Notes under the pieces: model-generated
What the model was told of the DNA's origin: nothing
The model's database searches: none
What the model saw: the letters and a program-made list of their open reading frames with translations, nothing else
From: Spirochaetota bacterium
GTDB taxonomy: Bacteria; Spirochaetota; Spirochaetia; Sphaerochaetales; Sphaerochaetaceae
Direction of reading: 5' to 3'
Length of the DNA: 64,000 nt
Assembly (NCBI GenBank): GCA_023401595.1
Contig: JAEXDQ010000055.1
Coordinates: forward strand, 20,113-84,112
Made by a program: the position numbers and the translations under genes
Shown here: positions 33,481-41,591 of the stretch, piece after piece
Position numbering within the stretch: position 1 is the first letter of the stretch
Layout: each line of letters starts with the position of its first letter

Positions 33481-36400
33481 ATTGATTCTTCCCATTTTTC
33501 TTTGCCTCATACAACGCCTTGTCAGCGCGTTTTAACACCTCGTTATAGCTGATTCCCTCTTCTGTGACGCTTGCGATACCGATACTGCAGCAAACAGGCT
33601 TCACGTCGCCGATTTTTATCCCATGGACCGCCAGAAGTATGGAATCGGCCTTCGCCGTGATGCTTTCCGGATCCGCCGCCGATTTCATATAGACGATGAA
33701 CTCATCGCCGCCGAACCTCGCTACGATATCATCCTTGCGGAACATTCCTTGAAGAATTACACCGATCTGCCGAAGGACCTCATCCGCTTCCAGATGCCCG
33801 AACGTATCGTTGATCGCCTTGAAATTGTCTATGTCCAGGAACAGGACCGCATCGGTACTGCCGGCCCGCTTTTTCCGCAAGGCCGTCGCGATGGCGAAAA
33901 TGGCGTAGTTCTTGTTATAGATGCCCGTCACCTCATCCACCTGAGCCGCAAGACGAAGCTGATCCTGTTTGATGATGATGTCATTGATGTCGTCAAGACG
34001 CCCGATGACGCGGTAGCACTTTCCCGTCTCGTCGGCGAGGCTTACGTATTTCGCACGATACCAGCGCATACCGGTCCGATAGTAGTCGCCCTCGAAATCA
34101 TACGTACCGCTACGGGAGGTTTTGATCGCGTTGCGCAGCACTTCGGCCAATTTCGACCGGTCCGTACTGAAAATACGCTCGTTCGTATCGATCGTCTCCA
34201 AATAATATTCCCAGACCAATTCTGTGAAGCCCTGCTCAGGCAGCAGCAGGGACAACCGCATGACGTCCTCCTGCGGAGAATAGTCGAAAGTGATGATATC
34301 CGCGGACTCGCTGAGAATCTTATATTTTTCAGTCTGCCACAGATAAGTCTGTTCCCTCGCGACTTCATCGGAAATATCCGCCAGTACGGCATAGCACAGC
34401 GGAGTGCCGTTCTCACTCCTCCCCATACTGCAGAAGGCTCTGATCCAGAACCAGCTGCCGTCTTTCTTCATCACATGGAGCTTCTGTATGACAAGCGGCT
34501 GTCCGATGAGCAGCTTTTCCAGACCATCCGGCGGAAGCTCCCGCGTATCCGGCATGAAGCTGACAGGTTCTCCATTGGCGATGCGAAGGTCGTATTCCTC
34601 CCGGGTAAAACCGAACATCTCGCAGAGCTTGTCGCTGACGAAGATCGGCAGGATCTTCTCCCCGACCTCGTAGATCGCGACGCCGGTGGGAATATTGTCG
34701 ATGATACGACGCATACGTTCAGAAAGCTGTTCCAACGCCTTGCGTGAGCGCATTTCTTCATCTATGTCGGTGAAGGTGCCGATAGTGCGCAACAGCTTTC
34801 CCTGCCCGTCACGGATATAGGTCCCCGCCATCTTGGTCCAACGGTAGGAGCCATCGACCATTTTGATACGCAGCACAGCCTCCGTATGAGAAGCCCCGCA
34901 GCTTTTCATATCGAAGAAGCTTTGCAGTTCGGCCTGGTCGTCGGGATGGACCAGGCCGCGGTCACCGGAGTTGGACATCATCTCATCTTGGTTATGCCGG
35001 CTGGTTTCATATTTCCCATAGGCTTCGGAACAGGAGAACTCGCCGGTTTCATAGTTCATTTCGATGACGGCCATACCGGTCTGCTCCACGACGATACGGT
35101 ATCGGTCCTGGGCCTCGGTCTGGGACTGGAGCAACAGCACCTTTTTCTGCAGCGCCTCCGCTTGCTTCTGCTCCGTGACATCCTTGTTGCAGCACAGATA
35201 CCGCCATTGGTCGATCTGCAGCAACGTGCTGCGGTAACAATGTCGCGAGCCATCCAGCAAGGTGAACAAATATTCAAAAGTCGGCGCGGTCTTTTTCCTG
35301 AAAGCGTCACGGATGTTCCGCAGGTCAAGGAAACCGGAGAGCGCCTTCCGGTCCTCATCCTTGACGAAATGGGCAGTCCACTTTTCAATCGCAGTGGACA
35401 AGTCCTCATGCCCCCCTCCTCCGGCGGAGGCCTGGGAATATGCGGAGGAAAGCAACAGGAAGGTATCGCTACGGTAGTCGAATTCAAAGATTTCATCGTA
35501 GAGACCGAACAATGTCCGGGTGTAGCGATCCAGATCCTGTAGATACTCAGCCTGCCGTTCGTCTTCAGGCTTCACCGAAAAACTGCTGGCGGAGGTGCCC
35601 GAAACGATAATGGCCTTCCGGCCGCGCCACAGGAACGGCGCAGCCTGCATAATGAAGCTTCTGCCGTTCCTGCTGATTTTCGTCGGAACAGGGAAGCCAA
35701 TCGTATGCAACAGCTTGACGGGACAGGCGTCGCACATGGAGTCCCTGTTCATGAAGGCCCTGTAGCAGACCTCCCCTACCAGAGGCTTTCTCGTCACCTC
35801 CGCCATGGAATCATTGCAGTACAAGGTTTCGCACGTATCGGGATCGATGACATATATGAACGAGGGACTCTCGCCGAGAGCCTGTTCGGCTTCGGAGGAA
35901 AGCAGGAATTCCTGTTGTCCGCGGTTGGCGAACAGGAAAGCGCCCAGCAGCTTCGCCACGACCTGGAGCGTATGGATCTGCCTGACGGTCCAGTTCCTCT
36001 TTTCCCGGCACTCATCGAATCCCACGTACCCGCAAAAGACGCCCGCGTCCATGATGGCGCATTGGACGATGGACTTGATCCCCTGAGGTTCCAGCACGCT
36101 CCGCATCCATCCAGTCAACGTAGACACATCGGAACAAGCCATAACGCCGTCCTCGCCGAACATCCGGATATAGTTGCACCGCATCCCTTCGGGGTATTCA
36201 TAGTCCTGAAGGTTGTCTATCTCCGGTACGATTCCATCGTCGCACCACTCGAAGGTATTGGAACAATGACATCCATCTCCTTGCTCTTCAATGACATAGG
36301 CACGGCTGACCTTGAAACGCCGCCCAACGAGGGCAAGCACCTTCTGAACCGCGGCGCTAGAATTCGAGGCGAACTCCAGGACCCGGATCACTTCGTCAAT

Positions 36401-39400
36401 GATGGAAGGCTCATAGGACAGCTCCCTATAGTCGGAACCTGTAATCTTCAAGAGCTTCTCCGAAAGCTCCAGCCGTTGATTCCCCTGCAGCTGGCTGACT
36501 TGACCAATGATACGGTAGACGGTGCCTGTTTTGTCGGCGATAGAGGCGATCTGGGCATGACAGAGACCGAAATCACCGTTGAAACGGTTGGAACGGTATT
36601 CAGTGGCCCAACATCCAGGCGTCTTGGAGGCTTCATAAAAAATATCCCGCACACGTCTACGGTCTTCCACGCTGATGGCCGGATTCTCGGAAATCGTGGC
36701 AAGATAATGCTCAGTGGTCTCCTCGACGACACCATGCTCGGCGTCCTTGCGTTGAATCTTCAACGTATCGGAGACAGGGGCATAATCGTAGACCAGGATA
36801 CCGGTGCTTTCGATGAAGATACGGTTCTGTTCATCCTCCTTCCTACGTTCATCGACCAGAGCCTGGAGGAGTTCGTTCTCCTTGGACAGACGCTGGACGT
36901 TCTTCTGATCCGTCATATCGCGGTTGCAGGTCAGGAAGGAGGAGCCTCTGAGATACAGCACGGTCGAAGACGCCCATCGTTCTTCGCCGTCAGCGGTGGT
37001 GTATCTATACTCCAACGTTTCAGGAACATGTTCCGTCCGTTCGCCGGCCTTGCCATAGAATTCCCGTATGCGCTCCCGATCCTCAGGGACCGCATACTCA
37101 TCGCACAGGACCGCAAGGTATTTATGGAAAGGAACATGTCTGCCAAGACGGGGGTCAGCCGGACGCTTCGACGAACGCATGAAGCATATGTCGTGTTCCG
37201 TATCGTACTCAAATATCTCGTCATACATACCGAAAAGCGCGTTGCTCAACTGCTGCGAATCCTCTTGCTTCCGTTCAGTGATATCGGAAAAGACTACTTG
37301 CACTACCTCCTTGCCACTGGAATACCTCATTTTCTGGAACAAGGAATGGATCCAACGGAGACTGCCGTCGGAACGGACGATCCGATGGTCGCAGTCCACC
37401 CGCTCCCCAGGTTCGGCCTGGCATACGGAGACGATACACCTGCGCACCTCCGGCAGGTCATCGGGATAGACATCCTTGAGCTTGCTTTTGCCGTGGACGG
37501 CCTCCACATACTGCATACGGCTTTCATATCCGTAGATTCTCCAAGCGGTATCGTTGAAGCTAATCAGACCGGACTTGCTTTCACTGTCCATCGCCACGGA
37601 AAACTGCATGATGCCGCAAGGAATCGTATCGTACAGCGACCGTAACGAAATCCGTTGCCGTTCCAAATCCTCCGCCTGTTTTTTCGCGACCTGTTCCTTC
37701 GCCACCTGGTCGTCGATATCCATCAGGATACCGCTGGCGAAAAGCCTGTCTCCCCTTCTGCGGACGACATGCCCCGACAGATGCACCCAGCGCCAACTTC
37801 CATCGGCGCATCTGTGGCGGTAGGATGCTTCCAACACCTGTACGTCTCCTTGAAGCACCTTGCCCATATGGGTCTGAAGCGACGGCAGATCGTCAGGGTG
37901 CGCGGCGGACAACGGCGTCTCCGCGAAAAGCGATTCGTATTCTTCGCGGCTATAGCCGAACATGGAAGCGGTGATATCGTTGAAATAGACCGTGCGGATA
38001 TGGTCGGTCACTTCGAAATCCAGAATTCCGCCCGGCACACTGTCCATGACCGTGGTAAGATGCTCGGTAAGCTGTACCAGCTGGGTGATGTTCTCAACCG
38101 TAAGGTACAGGAGATACCTCCCCCCGTTCTGGTTCAGCAGCCGCATTCTCGTTTTCGTCCAAATCCAGCCGCCCCGGTCGTTCAGCGGCAATGAGCATAG
38201 CTCACGGCTGCTTTCATCGCCCGTTTCAATCGCCTCCTGTATGGCGGCGAGAAAAAGACTTCGGTTCTTTTCATCGAACCGTTCCAGCATTCGAAGTTGT
38301 TTTCCGGCGTATTCCTCACGGGTAGTTCCCAGTACTTCAAAGAACTTGTCATTCAGGCGCAACGCTTCCACGTTGGTCCCATCATATTCTATGATGGCCG
38401 CACCGCCGACGAAGCTATTGAAAAGCAATGTGGTCTGAGAAGCCGAAGACAGGAAATTGATGGAATTCCGAGGGGTCCTTACAACGGAACGCTCTGTTTC
38501 CCCGCCTACGGAGCGGCTGTTCAGAAGCGATTCAAAATCCTGGACCGGCATCGGCTTTGCAAAATAATACCCCTGCATATGCAGACATCCTACACTCTTG
38601 AGGTATTCCGCCTGCGCCAACGTCTCCACGCCCTCGGCGATGACAGGCAGCTTGATCCAATTGGCCATGCGGATCACTGAAGTCAGGATGCTGCCGCCCT
38701 TGGTGTCGTCGGTTCCCCCTTCAAGAAACTTCATGTCCAGCTTGAGCTTGTCGACCGGTACGGTTTTCAGCGTATTCAAAGAGGAATAACCGCTGCCGAA
38801 ATCGTCCATCTCCACCGAGAACCCTTCGCCTTGGAGCGCCTTTACGATCTTGATCAACTGTTCCGCGTTCTCCATATAGGCCGATTCCGTAATCTCCAGC
38901 CGCAACAACGATGGCGAAAGCTCGTATTTCCTGACCAGCCCCACGATGATTTCACAGAGATGGGGATTGTAGATGTCATATCGGGAGATATTGACGGAAA
39001 CCGGAATCACGGGAAATCCTTCGTCAAGCCATTTCCGCTGCAACCGGCAGACCTGTTCCCACACATATTCGTCCACTTTGCTGATAAAACCGTTACGTTC
39101 GAATATCCCTATGAATTTCCCAGGAGGAATCAACCCTTTTTTCGGATGGTTCCAGCGAACGAGGGCCTCCGCGCCATGGAGCGTTTTGGTAGCGTAGTTG
39201 TATTGGGGTTGCAGGTACACGACGAATTGACCTTGCGCCAACGCCCGGTCCATCTCATTGATGATCTCCTGTTCGTCCATCAGCGCCGCGCGCATGGATT
39301 CATCGTAGTAGGCGAGCCGCATCCCATAACTGGACTTGATGGAACGAAGCGCCAGCAAGGCGCGGTCGCACATCAGCGCCACATCCAGCTTTGGGTCATC

Positions 39401-40204
39401 CACTACATACACCCCAAGCCGTGGCACGAATTCAAAATCGGCATGCAGCTTCGTCACCAGCTGAACGATCATGTCTTCTACATGATTACGTTCAAACTGC
39501 TCCTTGAGCATGCATGTTACGAAATGGTCGGCTTCCCAGTGTCCGTATATCATGCCGGGACAGGCCTTTTCCCTGTAGGCCGCGCCGACAGCGGCAAGGA
39601 ATTCATCCCCGGCCGCTACGCCGAACACATCGTTGAAGACCTTGAACCGGTCTATGTCCCAGCGCATCAGCACATATTCACGATCAGGGTTCTTACGGAG
39701 CAAGTCGCTTGTCATTCTACAGAAGGCGTGCTTATTGTAGATACCTGTTTTTTCATCGATCTCTGACTGCCGCAGCAGTTGTTCCAGCATCCTGCTATGC
39801 TCGGCCTGCCTGTCCGCCTCCCGGCGGGTAATGATATTGCGTATACGATGCAGCGCGATCTGAGGGTTGAAAGGCTTTATCAAGACATCCATGGCGCCAT
39901 AGTCAAGCGCCTTCAACTGGTTTTCAACATCGTCGTTGCCGGTATCCACCACTACCGGGATGTCCTTCAACCGGGGATCCTCCCGCATGGCGGTCAACAC
40001 GCCGTAGCCGTCCAGCTCGGGCATCATGATATCAAGGACCACCGCCGCCACGTCCGCCAGCTCCCGCAGCTTTTCCAACGCCTGCACGCCATTTTCGGCT
40101 TGTTCGACACGATAGTCTTCCGAGAATATCTTTTTGAGAAGCACCCGGTTGATATACGAGTCATCGACGATCAGGATCGTCGGCTTGTTCACCCGTCCCG
40201 CCAT
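33455..40204 (-). CDS. Giant REC-GGDEF*-EAL-(PAS)n-GAF-(PAS)n-GGDEF cyclic-di-GMP protein
   Basis: A 2249-residue protein without signal peptide or membrane helix. It opens with a receiver domain (D14/D15, phospho-acceptor D58 in VVLDIMMPELDG, T88, K110). A degenerate GGDEF domain follows (about 150-310, signature site GHWEADHF). Next is an EAL phosphodiesterase domain (about 325-570) with all catalytic groups visible: EALVRW, VSVNIS, RLEITES, MDDFGSGYSS, LKLDMKF and EGVETL. About ten PAS domains then occupy 590-2080, with a GAF domain near 1230-1400. One cysteine-rich PAS (CYRAFMNRDSMCDACP) follows the GAF. The C-terminus is an intact GGDEF cyclase with FLDIDNFK, FGGDEF and an inhibitory RxxD site (RKDD) five residues before it. 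It starts one base inside the HPt stop codon. Confidence 0.93.
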   Translation of the reverse strand: MAGRVNKPTILIVDDSYINRVLLKKIFSEDYRVEQAENGVQALEKLRELADVAAVVLDIMMPELDGYGVLTAMREDPRLKDIPVVVDTGNDDVENQLKALDYGAMDVLIKPFNPQIALHRIRNIITRREADRQAEHSRMLEQLLRQSEIDEKTGIYNKHAFCRMTSDLLRKNPDREYVLMRWDIDRFKVFNDVFGVAAGDEFLAAVGAAYREKACPGMIYGHWEADHFVTCMLKEQFERNHVEDMIVQLVTKLHADFEFVPRLGVYVVDDPKLDVALMCDRALLALRSIKSSYGMRLAYYDESMRAALMDEQEIINEMDRALAQGQFVVYLQPQYNYATKTLHGAEALVRWNHPKKGLIPPGKFIGIFERNGFISKVDEYVWEQVCRLQRKWLDEGFPVIPVSVNISRYDIYNPHLCEIIVGLVRKYELSPSLLRLEITESAYMENAEQLIKIVKALQGEGFSVEMDDFGSGYSSLNTLKTVPVDKLKLDMKFLEGGTDDTKGGSILTSVIRMANWIKLPVIAEGVETLAQAEYLKSVGCLHMQGYYFAKPMPVQDFESLLNSRSVGGETERSVVRTPRNSINFLSSASQTTLLFNSFVGGAAIIEYDGTNVEALRLNDKFFEVLGTTREEYAGKQLRMLERFDEKNRSLFLAAIQEAIETGDESSRELCSLPLNDRGGWIWTKTRMRLLNQNGGRYLLYLTVENITQLVQLTEHLTTVMDSVPGGILDFEVTDHIRTVYFNDITASMFGYSREEYESLFAETPLSAAHPDDLPSLQTHMGKVLQGDVQVLEASYRHRCADGSWRWVHLSGHVVRRRGDRLFASGILMDIDDQVAKEQVAKKQAEDLERQRISLRSLYDTIPCGIMQFSVAMDSESKSGLISFNDTAWRIYGYESRMQYVEAVHGKSKLKDVYPDDLPEVRRCIVSVCQAEPGERVDCDHRIVRSDGSLRWIHSLFQKMRYSSGKEVVQVVFSDITERKQEDSQQLSNALFGMYDEIFEYDTEHDICFMRSSKRPADPRLGRHVPFHKYLAVLCDEYAVPEDRERIREFYGKAGERTEHVPETLEYRYTTADGEERWASSTVLYLRGSSFLTCNRDMTDQKNVQRLSKENELLQALVDERRKEDEQNRIFIESTGILVYDYAPVSDTLKIQRKDAEHGVVEETTEHYLATISENPAISVEDRRRVRDIFYEASKTPGCWATEYRSNRFNGDFGLCHAQIASIADKTGTVYRIIGQVSQLQGNQRLELSEKLLKITGSDYRELSYEPSIIDEVIRVLEFASNSSAAVQKVLALVGRRFKVSRAYVIEEQGDGCHCSNTFEWCDDGIVPEIDNLQDYEYPEGMRCNYIRMFGEDGVMACSDVSTLTGWMRSVLEPQGIKSIVQCAIMDAGVFCGYVGFDECREKRNWTVRQIHTLQVVAKLLGAFLFANRGQQEFLLSSEAEQALGESPSFIYVIDPDTCETLYCNDSMAEVTRKPLVGEVCYRAFMNRDSMCDACPVKLLHTIGFPVPTKISRNGRSFIMQAAPFLWRGRKAIIVSGTSASSFSVKPEDERQAEYLQDLDRYTRTLFGLYDEIFEFDYRSDTFLLLSSAYSQASAGGGGHEDLSTAIEKWTAHFVKDEDRKALSGFLDLRNIRDAFRKKTAPTFEYLFTLLDGSRHCYRSTLLQIDQWRYLCCNKDVTEQKQAEALQKKVLLLQSQTEAQDRYRIVVEQTGMAVIEMNYETGEFSCSEAYGKYETSRHNQDEMMSNSGDRGLVHPDDQAELQSFFDMKSCGASHTEAVLRIKMVDGSYRWTKMAGTYIRDGQGKLLRTIGTFTDIDEEMRSRKALEQLSERMRRIIDNIPTGVAIYEVGEKILPIFVSDKLCEMFGFTREEYDLRIANGEPVSFMPDTRELPPDGLEKLLIGQPLVIQKLHVMKKDGSWFWIRAFCSMGRSENGTPLCYAVLADISDEVAREQTYLWQTEKYKILSESADIITFDYSPQEDVMRLSLLLPEQGFTELVWEYYLETIDTNERIFSTDRSKLAEVLRNAIKTSRSGTYDFEGDYYRTGMRWYRAKYVSLADETGKCYRVIGRLDDINDIIIKQDQLRLAAQVDEVTGIYNKNYAIFAIATALRKKRAGSTDAVLFLDIDNFKAINDTFGHLEADEVLRQIGVILQGMFRKDDIVARFGGDEFIVYMKSAADPESITAKADSILLAVHGIKIGDVKPVCCSIGIASVTEEGISYNEVLKRADKALYEAKKNGKNQYVVQGWRD

Positions 40205-40566
40205 TATCTGGCCTCCGACGCTTCACGAATGCCGGAAATCGCCCTTTCATACGCATCCTTCAACGTCAGGAAACACGCCGCGACCTCTTCATCCGTACCG
40301 GTATTGCCGCGCAGCAATGAAACAAGACTGCACGAGGCCGCGTATACATCGGTCATATCCGCGTTCCCGCTGACGCCTTTCAGTTCATGCACACAGGAGA
40401 ACAAAGCCGTATAGTCGTGCTTTTCGAAAGCCACGGAAGCGCGGTCCATAGTGGAATCGGCTAGAAACGCCGTCAGCACGGTCTCATATAATTCTCTGTC
40501 GCCGAGAAAACGTGTCACCCCGGCTTCATAATCGATACCGGATTGGCGCAGTTTCGTCATATTCAT
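40204..40566 (-). CDS. Histidine phosphotransfer (HPt) protein
   Basis: A 120-residue free-standing HPt domain. The phospho-accepting histidine is H60 in CVHELKGVSGNADM, with the usual following K and G residues. It is a four-helix bundle by pattern. Its start overlaps the end of the hybrid kinase 2 fragment by four bases (ATGA), and its stop overlaps the giant gene's ATG by one base. In multistep phosphorelays HPt proteins carry phosphate from a hybrid kinase receiver to a response regulator. Here the neighbour's N-terminal receiver is the obvious acceptor. Confidence 0.92.
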   Translation of the reverse strand: MNMTKLRQSGIDYEAGVTRFLGDRELYETVLTAFLADSTMDRASVAFEKHDYTALFSCVHELKGVSGNADMTDVYAASCSLVSLLRGNTGTDEEVAACFLTLKDAYERAISGIREASEAR

Positions 40567-41591
40567 ACCGATGACCTCCTAGTTGCGTGGAAAGCCCGGT
40601 CCAAAGCTGTCAAGAGAACCTCCAGTTCAATCGGCTTCACCACATGATCGTCCATACCGCTCTGAAGGGCCATGGCGATATCCTCAGTAAAAGCATTGGC
40701 CGTCATAGCCAGGATTGGAATACTCTTCGCCTCCGGATGCGTCGAAGCCCTGATCGCCCTCGTAGCCTGATACCCGTCCATCACAGGCATCTGTATATCC
40801 ATGAGTATGGCGTCATAATATCCAGGCTCCGAAGCAAGAAACATGTCGAGCGCTATTTTTCCATTCACCGCGGTCTCACAGACGATGTTCGCTTTTTTCA
40901 ACAGCCCGACCCCCACGAGGAGGTTCATGTCGTTGTCTTCCGCCAAAAGAACCCTGCGGCCCGTGAAGTCAAATTCCGCATGCGGGTCGTCCTTTCTCGC
41001 CAAGCCGCCTTTGGACAATGACATGAGCATATCGAACACCGTGGACTGGAACAGAGGCTTCGTGACGAAACAATCAGCTCCGGCGGCTTTGGCAAGCTCC
41101 TCCACCTCTGAATGGTCATAGGCCGACACGATGATCACCACGGCGTTCCGGTCATACACCGTGCGGATACGCTTGGCGACTTCAAGACCGTCCAGCCCTG
41201 AAGACTTCCAGTCAACGATACAGACATTGTACGGTTCATGCGCGGCATGCGCCGCCGCCAGGAGCGACAACGCCTCATCGCCGGACGACGCGTTCGCATA
41301 GGAGACGCCGATGCGATCCAGTACGGTGGATACATACTCCAAGCGTTCCTTGTCGTCGTCCACTACAAGGACACGCAGCGTTTGCAATCCCGTCGGCTTT
41401 TCCGGCTCGTCCCGTTCAGTTCTGTCAAACGGGATATCGACGGTGAACGTCGTCCCGACGCCCTTCTCGCTCTCCACGGCGATAGCGCCCCCCATCATCG
41501 TCACGAGATTCTTCACGATGGAGAGCCCCAGACCGCTGCCCCCGTATTCATGGGCCGTACGGGCGGTCTCCTGCTCAAAGGGTTGCGCCAT
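40563..41591 (-). CDS. Hybrid kinase 2, C-terminal fragment (end of HATPase, two receivers)
   Basis: A 342-residue fragment that begins within the ATPase domain (QPFEQETARTAHEYGGSGLG is the F and G2 boxes). Two receiver domains follow. The first reads LRVLVVDDDKERLEY with D in IVDWKSSGLDG. The second reads RRVLLAEDNDMN with D in LMDIQMPVMDG and K in VVKPIE. The N and G1 boxes are in the upstream frame. Fusing the two frames by supplying one missing base near 41592 restores a normal kinase, so I read this as the second half of a frameshifted gene. Translation of the HPt gene is coupled to its end. Confidence 0.85.
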   Translation of the reverse strand: MAQPFEQETARTAHEYGGSGLGLSIVKNLVTMMGGAIAVESEKGVGTTFTVDIPFDRTERDEPEKPTGLQTLRVLVVDDDKERLEYVSTVLDRIGVSYANASSGDEALSLLAAAHAAHEPYNVCIVDWKSSGLDGLEVAKRIRTVYDRNAVVIIVSAYDHSEVEELAKAAGADCFVTKPLFQSTVFDMLMSLSKGGLARKDDPHAEFDFTGRRVLLAEDNDMNLLVGVGLLKKANIVCETAVNGKIALDMFLASEPGYYDAILMDIQMPVMDGYQATRAIRASTHPEAKSIPILAMTANAFTEDIAMALQSGMDDHVVKPIELEVLLTALDRAFHATRRSSV

